Shown: positions 35,020 through 43,305 of the stretch, in pieces
Position numbering within the stretch: the first letter of the stretch is position 1
Layout: each line of letters starts with the position of its first letter
Source of the DNA: Acidobacteriota bacterium
GTDB taxonomy: Bacteria > Acidobacteriota > Vicinamibacteria > Vicinamibacterales > UBA8438
Direction: 5' to 3'
DNA length: 62,762 nt
Assembly: GCA_011523845.1 (NCBI GenBank)
Contig: WTFV01000122.1
Coordinates: forward strand, 15,817-78,578
Translations under genes and position numbers: made by a program
The notes under the pieces: model-generated
The model's database searches: none
What the model was told of the DNA's origin: nothing
What the model saw: only the letters and a program-made list of their open reading frames with translations

Positions 35020-36611
35020 CGCCGCACCCACGATCGGGAACAGTGACGCCGCTGACTTCGATTGCACGGCGCATCTCGGGCAGCGGCATCGGACTGGCGG
35101 CTGCCCTGGGTCTTGCGCTCGCGGGCGCCGCCGCGGTCGGTTGCGGCGCGTCGGGCTCGAGTGCCGAGTCGTCGGAAGTCATCGCGCTGCAGACCCCGAA
35201 CTCGCCGTTGGTGACCCTGCGCATCGGTTTCCGCACCGGATCGGTCGACGACCCGGCGGGCAGAGACGGTCTGAACGCGCTCACCGCGCTGATGATGGGG
35301 CGGGGCGGCACCGAGTCGCTGAGCTACCAGGAGATCACCGAGGCGCTCTACCCCTGGTCCGCCTCCATCCGCCCGCAGTTCGACAAGGAGATGACGGTGC
35401 TCGTCGGCGAGGTGCACCGCGACCATCTGGAGCCGTTCTTCGCCATCGTGCGCGACCTGGTGGTCGCGCCGCGGTTCGACGAATCGGACTTCGCCCGCAA
35501 CCGGGACTTCCTCACCAACACGGTGGTCTCGACTCTGCGCGGCAGCGACGACGAGGAGCTGGGCAAGGAGGCGCTGAACGCGCTGATGCACGCGGGGCAT
35601 CCGTACGAATCGCCCACCGTCGGGACGGAGGAAGGACTGGCCGCGCTGACGCTGGACGACGTGCGGTCGTTCCACCGCGACCACTACACGCGGGCCAGGG
35701 CGCTCGTCGGCGTGGCGGGAGGCTACCCCGACGGATTCGTCGAGCGGGTCGAGCGGGAGATTCTCGACGCTCTGCCGACCGAGGGGGCGGAGCGCAGCCC
35801 GTTGCCGGCGCCGCGGGCGCTCGACGGCCGCGAGCTGCTGCTGGTCGACAAGGACGCCATCGCCACGGCCATCTCCATCGGCTTCCCGATCGACCTGACC
35901 CGCGCCGGCGACGACTTCTACGCCCTGATGGTGGCCAACTCCTACTTCGGCGAGCACCGCACGTTCAACGGGCTGCTGATGAACAAGATGCGGGGGCAGC
36001 GCGGCCTCAACTACGGCGATTACTCCTACATCGAGAACTTCATCCAGGACGGCGGGTCGCGCCTGCCCGTCCCCAACATCCCGCGCAGCCGGCAGTTCTT
36101 CAGCATCTGGATCCGGCCGGTGCCGCACCACAACGCGCACTTCGCCCTGCGGCAGGCAATCCGCGAGCTGCACGTCCTGGTCGACGAGGGGCTGTCGGAG
36201 GAGGACTTCGAGGCGACGCGCGAGTTCCTGCTGAACTACTCGAAGCTCTACGTGCAGACGACCAGCCGGCGGCTCGGCTATCACATGGACTCGGCGGCCT
36301 ACGGCGCCGGCTACTTCATCGACGAGATCCAGCGGCGCCTCACCGCGCTGACCGTCGACGACGTGAACGCGGCGATCCGCCGCCACCTGCAGTACGACGA
36401 CCTGGCCATCGCCGTCGTCACGCGCGACGCCGAGACGTTCCGCGACGCGCTGCTGGCCGGCGAGCCCTCGCCGCCGACCTACAACACGGTGGTGACGGAG
36501 GAGATCCAGGCGGAGGATGCGTTGATCGAAGGCTTCGAGCTGGCCATCGACCCGGACCGCGTGCGGGTGGTGCCGGTGGAGGAGATGTTCCGCGCCGTCT
36601 CGGGCGGATAA
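35016..36611 (+). CDS. Exported M16 protease-like subunit lacking the zinc site
   Basis: A 531-residue M16-fold protein. The N-terminus (GIGLAAALGLALAGAAAVGC) has a lipobox-like end with a Cys at about position 43, so it is probably a lipoprotein. Where catalytic subunits have HxxEH, this protein reads GRDGLNALTALMM, so it cannot bind zinc in the usual way. The rest of the fold is present (VLVGEVHRDHLEPFFAIVRD; ALNALMHAGHPYESPTVGTE; LSEEDFEATREFLLNYSKLY). It is the expected inactive partner, like the core/regulatory subunits of bacterial M16B pairs, and may anchor the pair to a membrane. Confidence 0.9.
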   Translation: MTPHPRSGTVTPLTSIARRISGSGIGLAAALGLALAGAAAVGCGASGSSAESSEVIALQTPNSPLVTLRIGFRTGSVDDPAGRDGLNALTALMMGRGGTESLSYQEITEALYPWSASIRPQFDKEMTVLVGEVHRDHLEPFFAIVRDLVVAPRFDESDFARNRDFLTNTVVSTLRGSDDEELGKEALNALMHAGHPYESPTVGTEEGLAALTLDDVRSFHRDHYTRARALVGVAGGYPDGFVERVEREILDALPTEGAERSPLPAPRALDGRELLLVDKDAIATAISIGFPIDLTRAGDDFYALMVANSYFGEHRTFNGLLMNKMRGQRGLNYGDYSYIENFIQDGGSRLPVPNIPRSRQFFSIWIRPVPHHNAHFALRQAIRELHVLVDEGLSEEDFEATREFLLNYSKLYVQTTSRRLGYHMDSAAYGAGYFIDEIQRRLTALTVDDVNAAIRRHLQYDDLAIAVVTRDAETFRDALLAGEPSPPTYNTVVTEEIQAEDALIEGFELAIDPDRVRVVPVEEMFRAVSGG

Positions 36612-36753
36612 GAGCCTGCGGGCGCCCGCAAGCGCGCCGGGACTGCACGTCGACAGAACGCGGTGCGGCGGCGAAACCGCGGCAGGGCCGACGTCGACCC
36701 ACTACGAAGAGCTTCGTACAAGCGCCGTTCCTGTTCGGTCTGCGAGAGATCGG

Positions 36754-37599
36754 TCACGCAGTTCGCGAAGAGATTCGCGGCGAGGCTTCGGCCAGGGCGA
36801 GTTCGTTCAGCGCGCCCTGCCGATACCCCACCGGGTCGACCTCCACCTCCCGGAAGCCGGCCGCGCGGAAGCGGGTAGTTACGTCGGCCAGCAGCGCGGC
36901 ATCGCGGAAGCGCACGACCTCCTCGGGCGCGACCTCGATTCGGGCGCGCTCGCCGAAGTAGCGGACGCGGCAGACCGTGAACCCGTGCTCGCGCAACACC
37001 CGCTCGCACGCCGCCACCTGCGTCAGCCGCGCCGGCGTGATGGCGGTGCCGTACGGGAAGCGGCTCGACAGGCAGGCGAGGGCCGGCTTGTTCCAGACCG
37101 GCAGCCCGAGCCGGCGCGCCGCTTCCCGGATATCGGCCTTCGTGAAACCGGCATCGTCCAGCGGTGAGCGGACGCCGTGCTCCTTCGCGGCCTGCCGTCC
37201 CGGCCGATAATCGCCGCGGTCGTCCACGTTGAACCCGTCGACCACCCGGTAGTCTCCGAGGCCTCCCGCCTCGCGAACCGCCCGGCCGTAGACTTCGACC
37301 TTGCAGAAGTAGCAGCGGTTCACCGGGTTGGCCGCGTAGCGCGGATCGTCGACTTCCACCGTGTCGACCAGCAGATGGCGGGCGCCGAGCCGCTCGGCGA
37401 GCCGGCGCGCCGCCGTGCCTTCCTCGGGAGCGAGACTCGGGGAGACCGCGGTCAGGGCCACGGCGCGATCTCCCAGGACGCCGATTGCCTCGGCGAGCAG
37501 GTAGCCCGAATCGACGCCGCCGGAGAAGCAGACGACCACCCGGTCCAGATCGGTCAGCAGGCGGCGAAGGTGGGCGATCTTGGCGTCCAGGGTCGTCAT
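36754..37599 (-). CDS. larE: LarE, ATP-dependent sacrificial sulfur transferase
   Basis: LarE donates sulfur from its own cysteine to build the nickel-pincer nucleotide (NPN) cofactor of lactate racemase and related enzymes. The 281-residue product has the PP-loop SGGVDS at 26-31 and NRCYFCK (95-101). Cys176 lies in ALACLSSRFPYG, the same number as the sacrificial cysteine known in Lactobacillus LarE. ATG 37599 gives the family start; an upstream frame adds residues unlike LarE. No larB, larC or larA is in the window. It is head-to-head with a NicO/UreH-like permease gene 159 bases away. In neighbouring families, similar enzymes serve other thio-modifications, so the product is not certain. 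Confidence 0.9.
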   Translation of the reverse strand: MTTLDAKIAHLRRLLTDLDRVVVCFSGGVDSGYLLAEAIGVLGDRAVALTAVSPSLAPEEGTAARRLAERLGARHLLVDTVEVDDPRYAANPVNRCYFCKVEVYGRAVREAGGLGDYRVVDGFNVDDRGDYRPGRQAAKEHGVRSPLDDAGFTKADIREAARRLGLPVWNKPALACLSSRFPYGTAITPARLTQVAACERVLREHGFTVCRVRYFGERARIEVAPEEVVRFRDAALLADVTTRFRAAGFREVEVDPVGYRQGALNELALAEASPRISSRTA

Positions 37600-37758
37600 G
37601 GCGTCATAATCACCGGTCACCGTTCCCTCGTCGCGGACCCGCTGGCCGGCGCCGTCGTCGAGGAGCGTGGCCGCGCCGGTCCGGCCGGAGCAATCCGTCT
37701 CCAGTAGTGTAGCGTTACGCATCCACCACGGCTTCGCCGCGAGCTTCCGGTCATCCCG

Positions 37759-38418
37759 ATGCCCGATCCGATCCAGACCACGACACTGCTGCTCGGGACC
37801 GCCGCCTCGTTGGCGGTCGTCCACACGCTGCTCGGGATCGACCACTCGCTCCCCTTCGTCGCCCTCGGCCGCGCCCGGGGCTGGGCGCTCGGCCGCACGC
37901 TGCTGGTCTCCGCGTTGTGCGGCGCCGGCCACGTCGCCTCTTCGGTCGTCATCGGCGCGGTCGGGGTCGCCCTCGGCATTGCCACCGACGCGCTGCTGTG
38001 GCTCGAGTCGGCGCGCGGGGAGCTGGCCGCGGCGCTGCTGATCGGATTCGGTCTCACCTACGCGGCGTGGGCCGCCTGGAGGGGATTGCGTGGCGGAAGC
38101 GGCGTGCGCCTGGCCCACGCGCCCTCGGGCGCCGACCGCGTGACGCCGTGGGCGCTGTTCATCGTGTTCGTGCTCGGCCCGTGCGAGCCGCTCATCCCGC
38201 TGATGGTCGTGCCCGGCATGGCTCGCGACTGGCTTGCGGTGGCCGCCGTCGTCGCGGTTTTCGGGCTACTCACGGTTGGAGCGATGCTGCTGGCGGTCGT
38301 TGCCGCCTGGCGCGGGGTCGAGGCGCTCGGCGCCGGTCGTATCGGCCGGCACGCGGATGTCGCGGCCGGCCTCGTCGTCGCGGCGAGCGGCGCCGCCGTG
38401 CTCTTCCTGGGGCTGTAG
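37759..38418 (+). CDS. NicO/UreH-like multi-pass membrane protein
   Basis: A 219-residue integral membrane protein with about six hydrophobic segments. It has HTLLGIDHSLPF near 22-33 (an HxxxxxDH pattern like that of nickel/cobalt permeases), ALCGAGHVASSVVIGAVGVALG near 52-73 and FIVFVLGPCEPLIPLMV near 130-146. His/Asp in the first helix and a GH motif in the second are typical of NicO/UreH-type transporters. The nearby larE suggests nickel as substrate, but the family also includes proteins of unknown cargo. It precedes the antiporter gene by 21 bases, so those two are probably cotranscribed. Confidence 0.65.
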   Translation: MPDPIQTTTLLLGTAASLAVVHTLLGIDHSLPFVALGRARGWALGRTLLVSALCGAGHVASSVVIGAVGVALGIATDALLWLESARGELAAALLIGFGLTYAAWAAWRGLRGGSGVRLAHAPSGADRVTPWALFIVFVLGPCEPLIPLMVVPGMARDWLAVAAVVAVFGLLTVGAMLLAVVAAWRGVEALGAGRIGRHADVAAGLVVAASGAAVLFLGL

Positions 38419-38439
38419 GCCGCCCATCCGGACACGGAC

Positions 38440-39393
38440 ATGCTCTACGACATCCTGCTGATCACGATCGGATTCGCCCTGGTCGCCAAGGGGGGCGATC
38501 TGTTCGTGGACTCCAGCGTCAACATCGGCCGTGCCCTCCGGATTCCCCGTTTCGTCATCGGCGGGACGCTGGTGAGCCTGGCCACCACCGGACCGGAGCT
38601 GGTCGTCTCGGCGACGGCCGCGACGATGGGGGACTCCGGCATCGCGCTGGGCAACGCCGTCGGTTCCTGCATCTGCAACATCGGGTTGATCGTCGGGACG
38701 GTGGCGCTGATCATGCCGGTGCAGGTCGACAGGCCGGACTTCGTCCGCCGGGCCTGCTGGATGGTCGGCGGCGGCCTGCTCGTCGTCGGGTTCTCCTGGG
38801 ACCTGTCGATGGACCGGATGTACGGCGGGGTGCTGCTGGGGCTGGCCGTCGGCTATCTGGGTTGGGACCTGCTGGGCATCCTGCGCTCGCGGCGCGAGTC
38901 CGGGGAGGAGGCGGAGGGCGGGGACGCCGCCAGCGGGTTGGCGAAGGCGGTCGGCTGGTTCGCCGTCGGTGGAGCGTGCGTTCTGGCGGGCAGCTATCTG
39001 CTCGTCGAATCGGGCCAGGGGTTGGCCCGTGCGCTGGGCGTGCCGTCGTCCATCATCGGCTTCTCGGTCATCGCCATCGGGACGTCGCTGCCCGAGCTCG
39101 TAACCGGCGTAACCGCGGCGCGCAAGGGCGTGCCCGACCTGTCGCTGGGGAACATCATCGGGGCCAACGTCCTGAACCTGCTGCTCATCGTCGGCCTGTC
39201 CGGGACGATTCAGCCGCTGGTCCTAGATCGGTTCAGCCAGTGGTACGGATTCCCCTGGCTCGGCATCTTCTTCCTGACCATCGTCGGGGTGGTGCTCAAG
39301 AACGGCGTCGTCCGCCGCGCGGCGGGCATCGGCCTGCTGATGCTCTACGCGCTGTACACAATCGGGCTCGTGTCGGTGCCGGCGTTGGGGTGA
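38440..39393 (+). CDS. Na+/Ca2+ exchanger family antiporter (YrbG-like)
   Basis: A 317-residue CaCA-superfamily membrane antiporter with about ten helices in two inverted halves. The paired alpha-repeat motifs are present: GGTLVSLATTGPELVVSATA with LGNAVGSCICNIGLI in half one, and GFSVIAIGTSLPELVTGVTA with LGNIIGANVLNLLLI in half two. An acidic loop (SRRESGEEAEGGD) joins the halves. The first half has ATTGPE instead of the commoner GTSxPE, which may alter ion choice. The exchanged ions are most likely Na+ and Ca2+, as for E. coli YrbG. It follows the NicO-like gene. Confidence 0.9.
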   Translation: MLYDILLITIGFALVAKGGDLFVDSSVNIGRALRIPRFVIGGTLVSLATTGPELVVSATAATMGDSGIALGNAVGSCICNIGLIVGTVALIMPVQVDRPDFVRRACWMVGGGLLVVGFSWDLSMDRMYGGVLLGLAVGYLGWDLLGILRSRRESGEEAEGGDAASGLAKAVGWFAVGGACVLAGSYLLVESGQGLARALGVPSSIIGFSVIAIGTSLPELVTGVTAARKGVPDLSLGNIIGANVLNLLLIVGLSGTIQPLVLDRFSQWYGFPWLGIFFLTIVGVVLKNGVVRRAAGIGLLMLYALYTIGLVSVPALG

Positions 39394-39472
39394 TCAGCGC
39401 TACGGATGAACGGAAGAGTATGATCGGTCCGCGCATGCTGCGCATGCGGAGAGGCAGTGGGGATTGACAGTC

Positions 39473-40522
39473 ATGCTTGAGAGACTGCGTGTACGCAACT
39501 TCCGGGGCTTGAACGACGTGACCGTCGACAAACTAAGCGGGATCAATCTCGTGACCGGCCGGAATAACGCCGGCAAGACTACCCTGATCGAAGCGATCCT
39601 GCTGTTGGTCGGAGCGGCCAACGCGCGCATGGCGTTCAATTCGCATGTGATCCGGGGGTTCAGGCAGGGTGTGCCGCCGCGGTGGGTGGCCGACACCTAT
39701 TGGAAGCCCCTTTTCTCACGGCTGGACACCAACACGATTCCCGAAGTCTCCGGTTTCCATTCCGCGGTCGGTGACATGAAGCTGACGATCCAGTGGGAAC
39801 GGGCGTCTAAAGAGGAGTTCTCTCGCGATGGAATCAAGGAGGCGCTGGCGACGGGTGCTCCAGAGAAGCGTTCTCTGAAATTCGTCTACGAAGATCCGAA
39901 TGTTGGGAAGATCGAAAGCGAAGCGCATGAGACCACGGACAAAATCGACGTCGACCAGAGCGACAGATACGTCCCGCTCAAGGTGGAAATTCTCCAGCCT
40001 GGAGAAGGAAACGTCAACGAAGACGCCGTAGCGTTGGGACAGTTGAGGATGCAGAAGCGCGGAGAGTTGATCCTGGACGCTCTCCGCCTAGTGGAGCCCA
40101 GACTCGAAAGCATCGAAGATAATTCTTCCAGTGGGGCACCTATGATCTGCGTGGACATCGGGTTGCCGGAGCTGGCGCCGTTGCCGGTGATGGGCGCGGG
40201 TATGACGCACGTCGCCCGCATCGTCCTGGCTGCTGCGACGGCGGCGGGTGGGGTTGTGCTGGTGGACGAAATCGAGAACGGCCTGCATCACTCGGTTCTG
40301 CCGGACGTATGGCGCGTGATCGCGAAGGCAGCCGAGCAGTTCGATGTGCAGATATTCGCGACGACGCACAGCTATGAATGTGTGGAAGCGGCTCGCGAGG
40401 CTCTCGGATCGGATGGCTTTCGACTGCATCGTCTCGAGGTCGTCGACGACATGACGCGTTGTGTGACCTATGATGCCGATGCCGTTGATGGGGCGATTCG
40501 TCACAACATGGAAGTTCGATAG
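39473..40522 (+). CDS. ABC/AAA ATPase (OLD/RecF-like) of cassette 1
   Basis: A 349-residue ATPase: LRVRNFRGLNDVTVDKLSGI, the family's N-terminal strand, Walker A GRNNAGKTT (29-37), a helical middle region without SMC-like coils, an MGAGMTHVARIVLAAATAAG segment in place of the usual LSxGxQ signature, Walker B VVLVDEIENGLHHS and an ATTHSYE switch region. This is the AAA_15/AAA_21 type found in OLD, Gabija and PARIS anti-phage systems. It stops 2 bases before a TOPRIM/DUF3226-type gene. ATG 39473 was chosen; a TTG 9 bases earlier is also possible. It is intact, while its partner is frameshifted. Confidence 0.9.
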   Translation: MLERLRVRNFRGLNDVTVDKLSGINLVTGRNNAGKTTLIEAILLLVGAANARMAFNSHVIRGFRQGVPPRWVADTYWKPLFSRLDTNTIPEVSGFHSAVGDMKLTIQWERASKEEFSRDGIKEALATGAPEKRSLKFVYEDPNVGKIESEAHETTDKIDVDQSDRYVPLKVEILQPGEGNVNEDAVALGQLRMQKRGELILDALRLVEPRLESIEDNSSSGAPMICVDIGLPELAPLPVMGAGMTHVARIVLAAATAAGGVVLVDEIENGLHHSVLPDVWRVIAKAAEQFDVQIFATTHSYECVEAAREALGSDGFRLHRLEVVDDMTRCVTYDADAVDGAIRHNMEVR

Positions 40523-40524
40523 CC

Positions 40525-41186
40525 ATGGCGACGATAAGGATAGAGAGTGCGTTTCAGCTTCTTGTAGAGGGCAACGATCCACGCAATTTCTTCGAGAAGT
40601 CGTCGAACACCTCGACCTTGCGGGCATTCAGGTGCAGAACTTCGGCGGCGTTGACGAACTGAAGAGATTCCTGAAGGGGTTCGTAAGGTCGCCTGGATTC
40701 AAGCGCGTGGGGCGCATAGGGATCGTTCGTGACGCCGAACGGCGCCTCGACAAAGGGGCGCCGGCTGAGAAGAAACCGCCGGCTGCCTCGAGTGCGTTCC
40801 AGAGTGTGCAGTCTTCGCTTCGCGCCGCCGGGTTGCCGGCGCCGAATCGACCGGGGGAAGAGACTGGGACGGCGCCTGCCGTGAGCGTGTTCGTTTTGCC
40901 TGGAGGCGCCGACGATGGAATGCTCGAAACGCTGCTGTGCAGGACCTTCGCCGGTACCGAGATGGAGCGCTGCGTCAATGCGTTTCTGCAATGCGCCGAA
41001 GAGTCAGGCAGTCCCATTCACCGGCGCGACAAGTCGAGAGCGCACGCCTGGCTGGCGACCAGACAGGACCCGCACGTATCGGTGGGCGTGGCGGCGCAGA
41101 AGGACTATTGGGACTTCGACCACGAGGCGTTCGATGGCGTGCGTCGATTTCTGAGGGCCTTGGCGCAGGAGCGGCCTGCGACATAG
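40525..41186 (+). pseudogene. Frameshifted TOPRIM/DUF3226 partner of cassette 1
   Basis: From ATG 40525 the frame reads FQLLVEGNDPRNFFE, the TOPRIM start (LLVEGxDDxxFFE) with its Glu. The match then moves to another frame: REVVEHLDLAGIQVQNFGG, RVGRIGIVRDAERR (second acidic motif), AFQSVQSSLRAAGLPAPN, the DDGMLETLLC segment and KDYWDFDHEAFDGVRRFL, which is the DUF3226 order. The break lies at about 40585-40600, where one base appears to be missing after TTCTTCGAGAA. The second frame runs to 41186. This may be a recent inactivating mutation or a sequencing indel. DUF3226 proteins are OLD-like TOPRIM nucleases by fold, encoded with ATPases like the one upstream. Confidence 0.8.
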
Positions 41187-41285
41187 AGACGGGCGCGCCC
41201 CGGCGACGTACATGTTGCGGAGCGTGCTGCCGTTCGGCAGGGCGCCGGCAGTGCTCCGTAGCGACCTTCGCGGCCGGGCGTCCTC

Positions 41286-41873
41286 TCAGGGCCAGAGATC
41301 GCCGAGGCTGAAGGTGATCGCATCGAAGGGGCGAATGCGCACCGGATCGGCGTCCTTGGCGGTCGCGATCAGCACCCAGTGTCCTTCACGCATCTCGAAC
41401 GCCTCCAGGGTGCGGTCGGCCGGCTCCACGAGCCACAGGTGTCCCACCCCTTCGCGGGCATAGATCGGACGCTTGCCATGCAGGTCGAGCTTGCGCGTCG
41501 AAGGCGAGAGCACTTCGCACACCCAGTCCGTCGCCAGGGTGACGTACGCCGCGTCGGGATAGTCGGGCATCCGCTCCCGGCGCCACCCCGCCAGGTCGGG
41601 CACCAGGACGTCCTCGCCGAAATGCAGCTCGGGCTCGTCGATGATCCACCACCCGCCCGGACCGCCGCGGCCCCTGTCGAAGGGTCCCGTGAGCTCGCCG
41701 CCCAGACGAGAGCGCGCCAGCGCATGCGGCATGGCCGGCCGCGGTTGGGTGTGCAGCGTCCCATCGACGATCTCGGCCACTCGATGCGCCGGGGCGTCGA
41801 GCACGTCCTGGTAGGTGGCCCGGGGGGGCGCGTCGGACGTGCCGCGCCGGGCCGCGGCGTCCGCGCCGTTCAT
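41286..41873 (-). CDS. Uma2-family (DUF820) endonuclease-like protein
   Basis: A 195-residue protein of the Uma2 restriction-endonuclease-like family: ATYQDVLDAPAHRVAEIVDGTL near the N-terminus, the PD-(D/E)XK-type core ELHFGEDVLVPDLAGWRRERMP, then DWVCEVLSPSTRKLDLHGKRPIYAREGV and HLWLVEPADRTLEAFEM. The acidic and Lys residues of the core are in place. These proteins are common in many copies in bacterial genomes; their targets are unknown and a mobile-element or defence role is assumed, not shown. ATG 41873 has GGAGAGG upstream. It converges with the TOPRIM gene of cassette 1. Confidence 0.85.
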   Translation of the reverse strand: MNGADAAARRGTSDAPPRATYQDVLDAPAHRVAEIVDGTLHTQPRPAMPHALARSRLGGELTGPFDRGRGGPGGWWIIDEPELHFGEDVLVPDLAGWRRERMPDYPDAAYVTLATDWVCEVLSPSTRKLDLHGKRPIYAREGVGHLWLVEPADRTLEAFEMREGHWVLIATAKDADPVRIRPFDAITFSLGDLWP

Positions 41874-42130
41874 CGCCCTCTCCTTCGCGTCCGCCGGGAA
41901 TGACGGAGAGCGCACATGTCGAGGACGTCGCGGGATGCCCGCTTGCGGGCGGGTCCGCTTCCGCGCATGAGAGTCAGCTTACCCGATGCGTGACGGCAGG
42001 CGTAATCGGTTCCCCGGTACGATGGCGGCGGCGTCGAACGGGCGGCCGGGGCAGAGGGCGTGGACGGTGGTGTCCGCGGTAGCGACACCTGCGGCCAGGT
42101 GGCGGGCCGCGCGGCGCGCCGCCCTTGGCG

Positions 42131-42925
42131 TCAGGCCAGCAGTTCGCCGCGCAGGACGGTGACCGCCTGACCGGACAGCATGACCCGGTCGCCGCGAACG
42201 ACGACCCTGACGAGGCCGCCGCGCTCGGACGCCTGCCACGCCGTGAAGGTATCCCGGCCGAGTCGGCGCTGCCAGTAGGGTCCCAGGCAGCAGTGCGCGG
42301 AGCCGGTCACCGGATCCTCGTCGATGCCGGTGCGGGGGGCGAAGTAGCGCGACACGAAATCGAAGCCGTCGGTCGCGGCCCGCGCCGTTACGATGACGCC
42401 GCGGGCGTCGATCTCCCCGAGGCGCCGGAAGTCCGGGGCCAGACCGCGCAGCGTCGTCTCCGCGTCGACTTGGACGAGGTAGTCGAAGCGGTTGCGCCCG
42501 ACGTAGGTCGGCTCGGTCCCGAGCGCATCGGCCAGACCGTCCGGAACGGCGGCCGGCTCGTCCGGTTCGGCCGGGAAATCCATCTCGATCCACCCGTCGC
42601 GCAGGACCGCCGACAAGCGGCCGGAACGGGTGCGGAAGACGGCCGGCGCGTCCGGCGCGAGGTGGTGCTGTTCCCACAGCAAGTGGGCGCTCGCCAGCGT
42701 GGCGTGGCCGCACAGGTCGACCTCGACCGCGGGGGTGAACCAGCGCAGGTCGAACGCGCCGTCGTCGCGGCGCACCAGGAACGCGGTCTCCGAGAGGTTC
42801 ATCTCGCGCGCCACCCGCTGCATCCACGATGCTTCGGCCGGGGTGGGCAGCAGGCACACGGCGGCCGGGTTGCCGCCGAAGGGCTCGCCGGTGAACGCGT
42901 CGACCTGGGTTATGGTCAGCGGCAA
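42131..42925 (-). CDS. PhzF family isomerase-like protein
   Basis: PhzF-family enzymes share the diaminopimelate-epimerase fold and isomerise small acids; the name comes from phenazine biosynthesis, but most members have other, unknown substrates. The 264-residue product has ITQVDAFTGEPFGGNPAAVC, the NLSETAFLV block with the family's catalytic Glu, LRWFTPAVEVDLCGHATLASAHLL and DEDPVTGSAHCCLGPYW. No other phenazine genes are present. The start is probably TTG 42925, with AGGAG at 8 bases; an ATG at 42973 would add 16 residues. Confidence 0.9.
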   Translation of the reverse strand: MPLTITQVDAFTGEPFGGNPAAVCLLPTPAEASWMQRVAREMNLSETAFLVRRDDGAFDLRWFTPAVEVDLCGHATLASAHLLWEQHHLAPDAPAVFRTRSGRLSAVLRDGWIEMDFPAEPDEPAAVPDGLADALGTEPTYVGRNRFDYLVQVDAETTLRGLAPDFRRLGEIDARGVIVTARAATDGFDFVSRYFAPRTGIDEDPVTGSAHCCLGPYWQRRLGRDTFTAWQASERGGLVRVVVRGDRVMLSGQAVTVLRGELLA

Positions 42926-43305
42926 CGAGATCGCTCCTGATTCAGGATATCCCGGGCCGCGCGGGAGATACATCGAACCGCCGGGAACAGCGGGCCGCGA
43001 GGCATCGTCATGCAATTGGTGGAGTCGCGGTGAGGCGGGCGACGTTGCGTCCGCGGTGTCTCCACCGGCGGATATGGAAGAACAGCGGCGCTCCGCCGCG
43101 TGTCACCCACGGCGGACATCCAGTGGTCAGCGGATGACACGGGAGGTTCCTCGTACATCGTCACGTCGGCCCTCCGCCGCGGTGCGCTCGCGGTCGACGC
43201 CCGGTACGTCCCTTGCAATGCCAGAATCCGGAACGAGGATGCCGGTGTTCCCGACGGGACGACCGTGCATGATTGGCGCATGACGATCGACGGTTGGGAG
43301 GCTAC
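42926..43305. other. Divergent intergenic region
   Basis: About 380 bases between phzF-like and the next plus-strand gene. No RNA or protein gene is apparent. It must contain both promoters, but no clear -10/-35 pair was found by eye. Confidence 0.4.

Noticed and set aside
36617..36630. Perfect 14-base palindrome TGCGGGCGCCCGCA after the M16 pair, as a terminator
   Set aside because: It has no loop or T-run and such GC palindromes arise easily in this composition; it may still be a protein site.
41900..42130. Small frames between Uma2 and PhzF
   Set aside because: Both strands have short frames in this 230-base gap, none with a start signal or family match.
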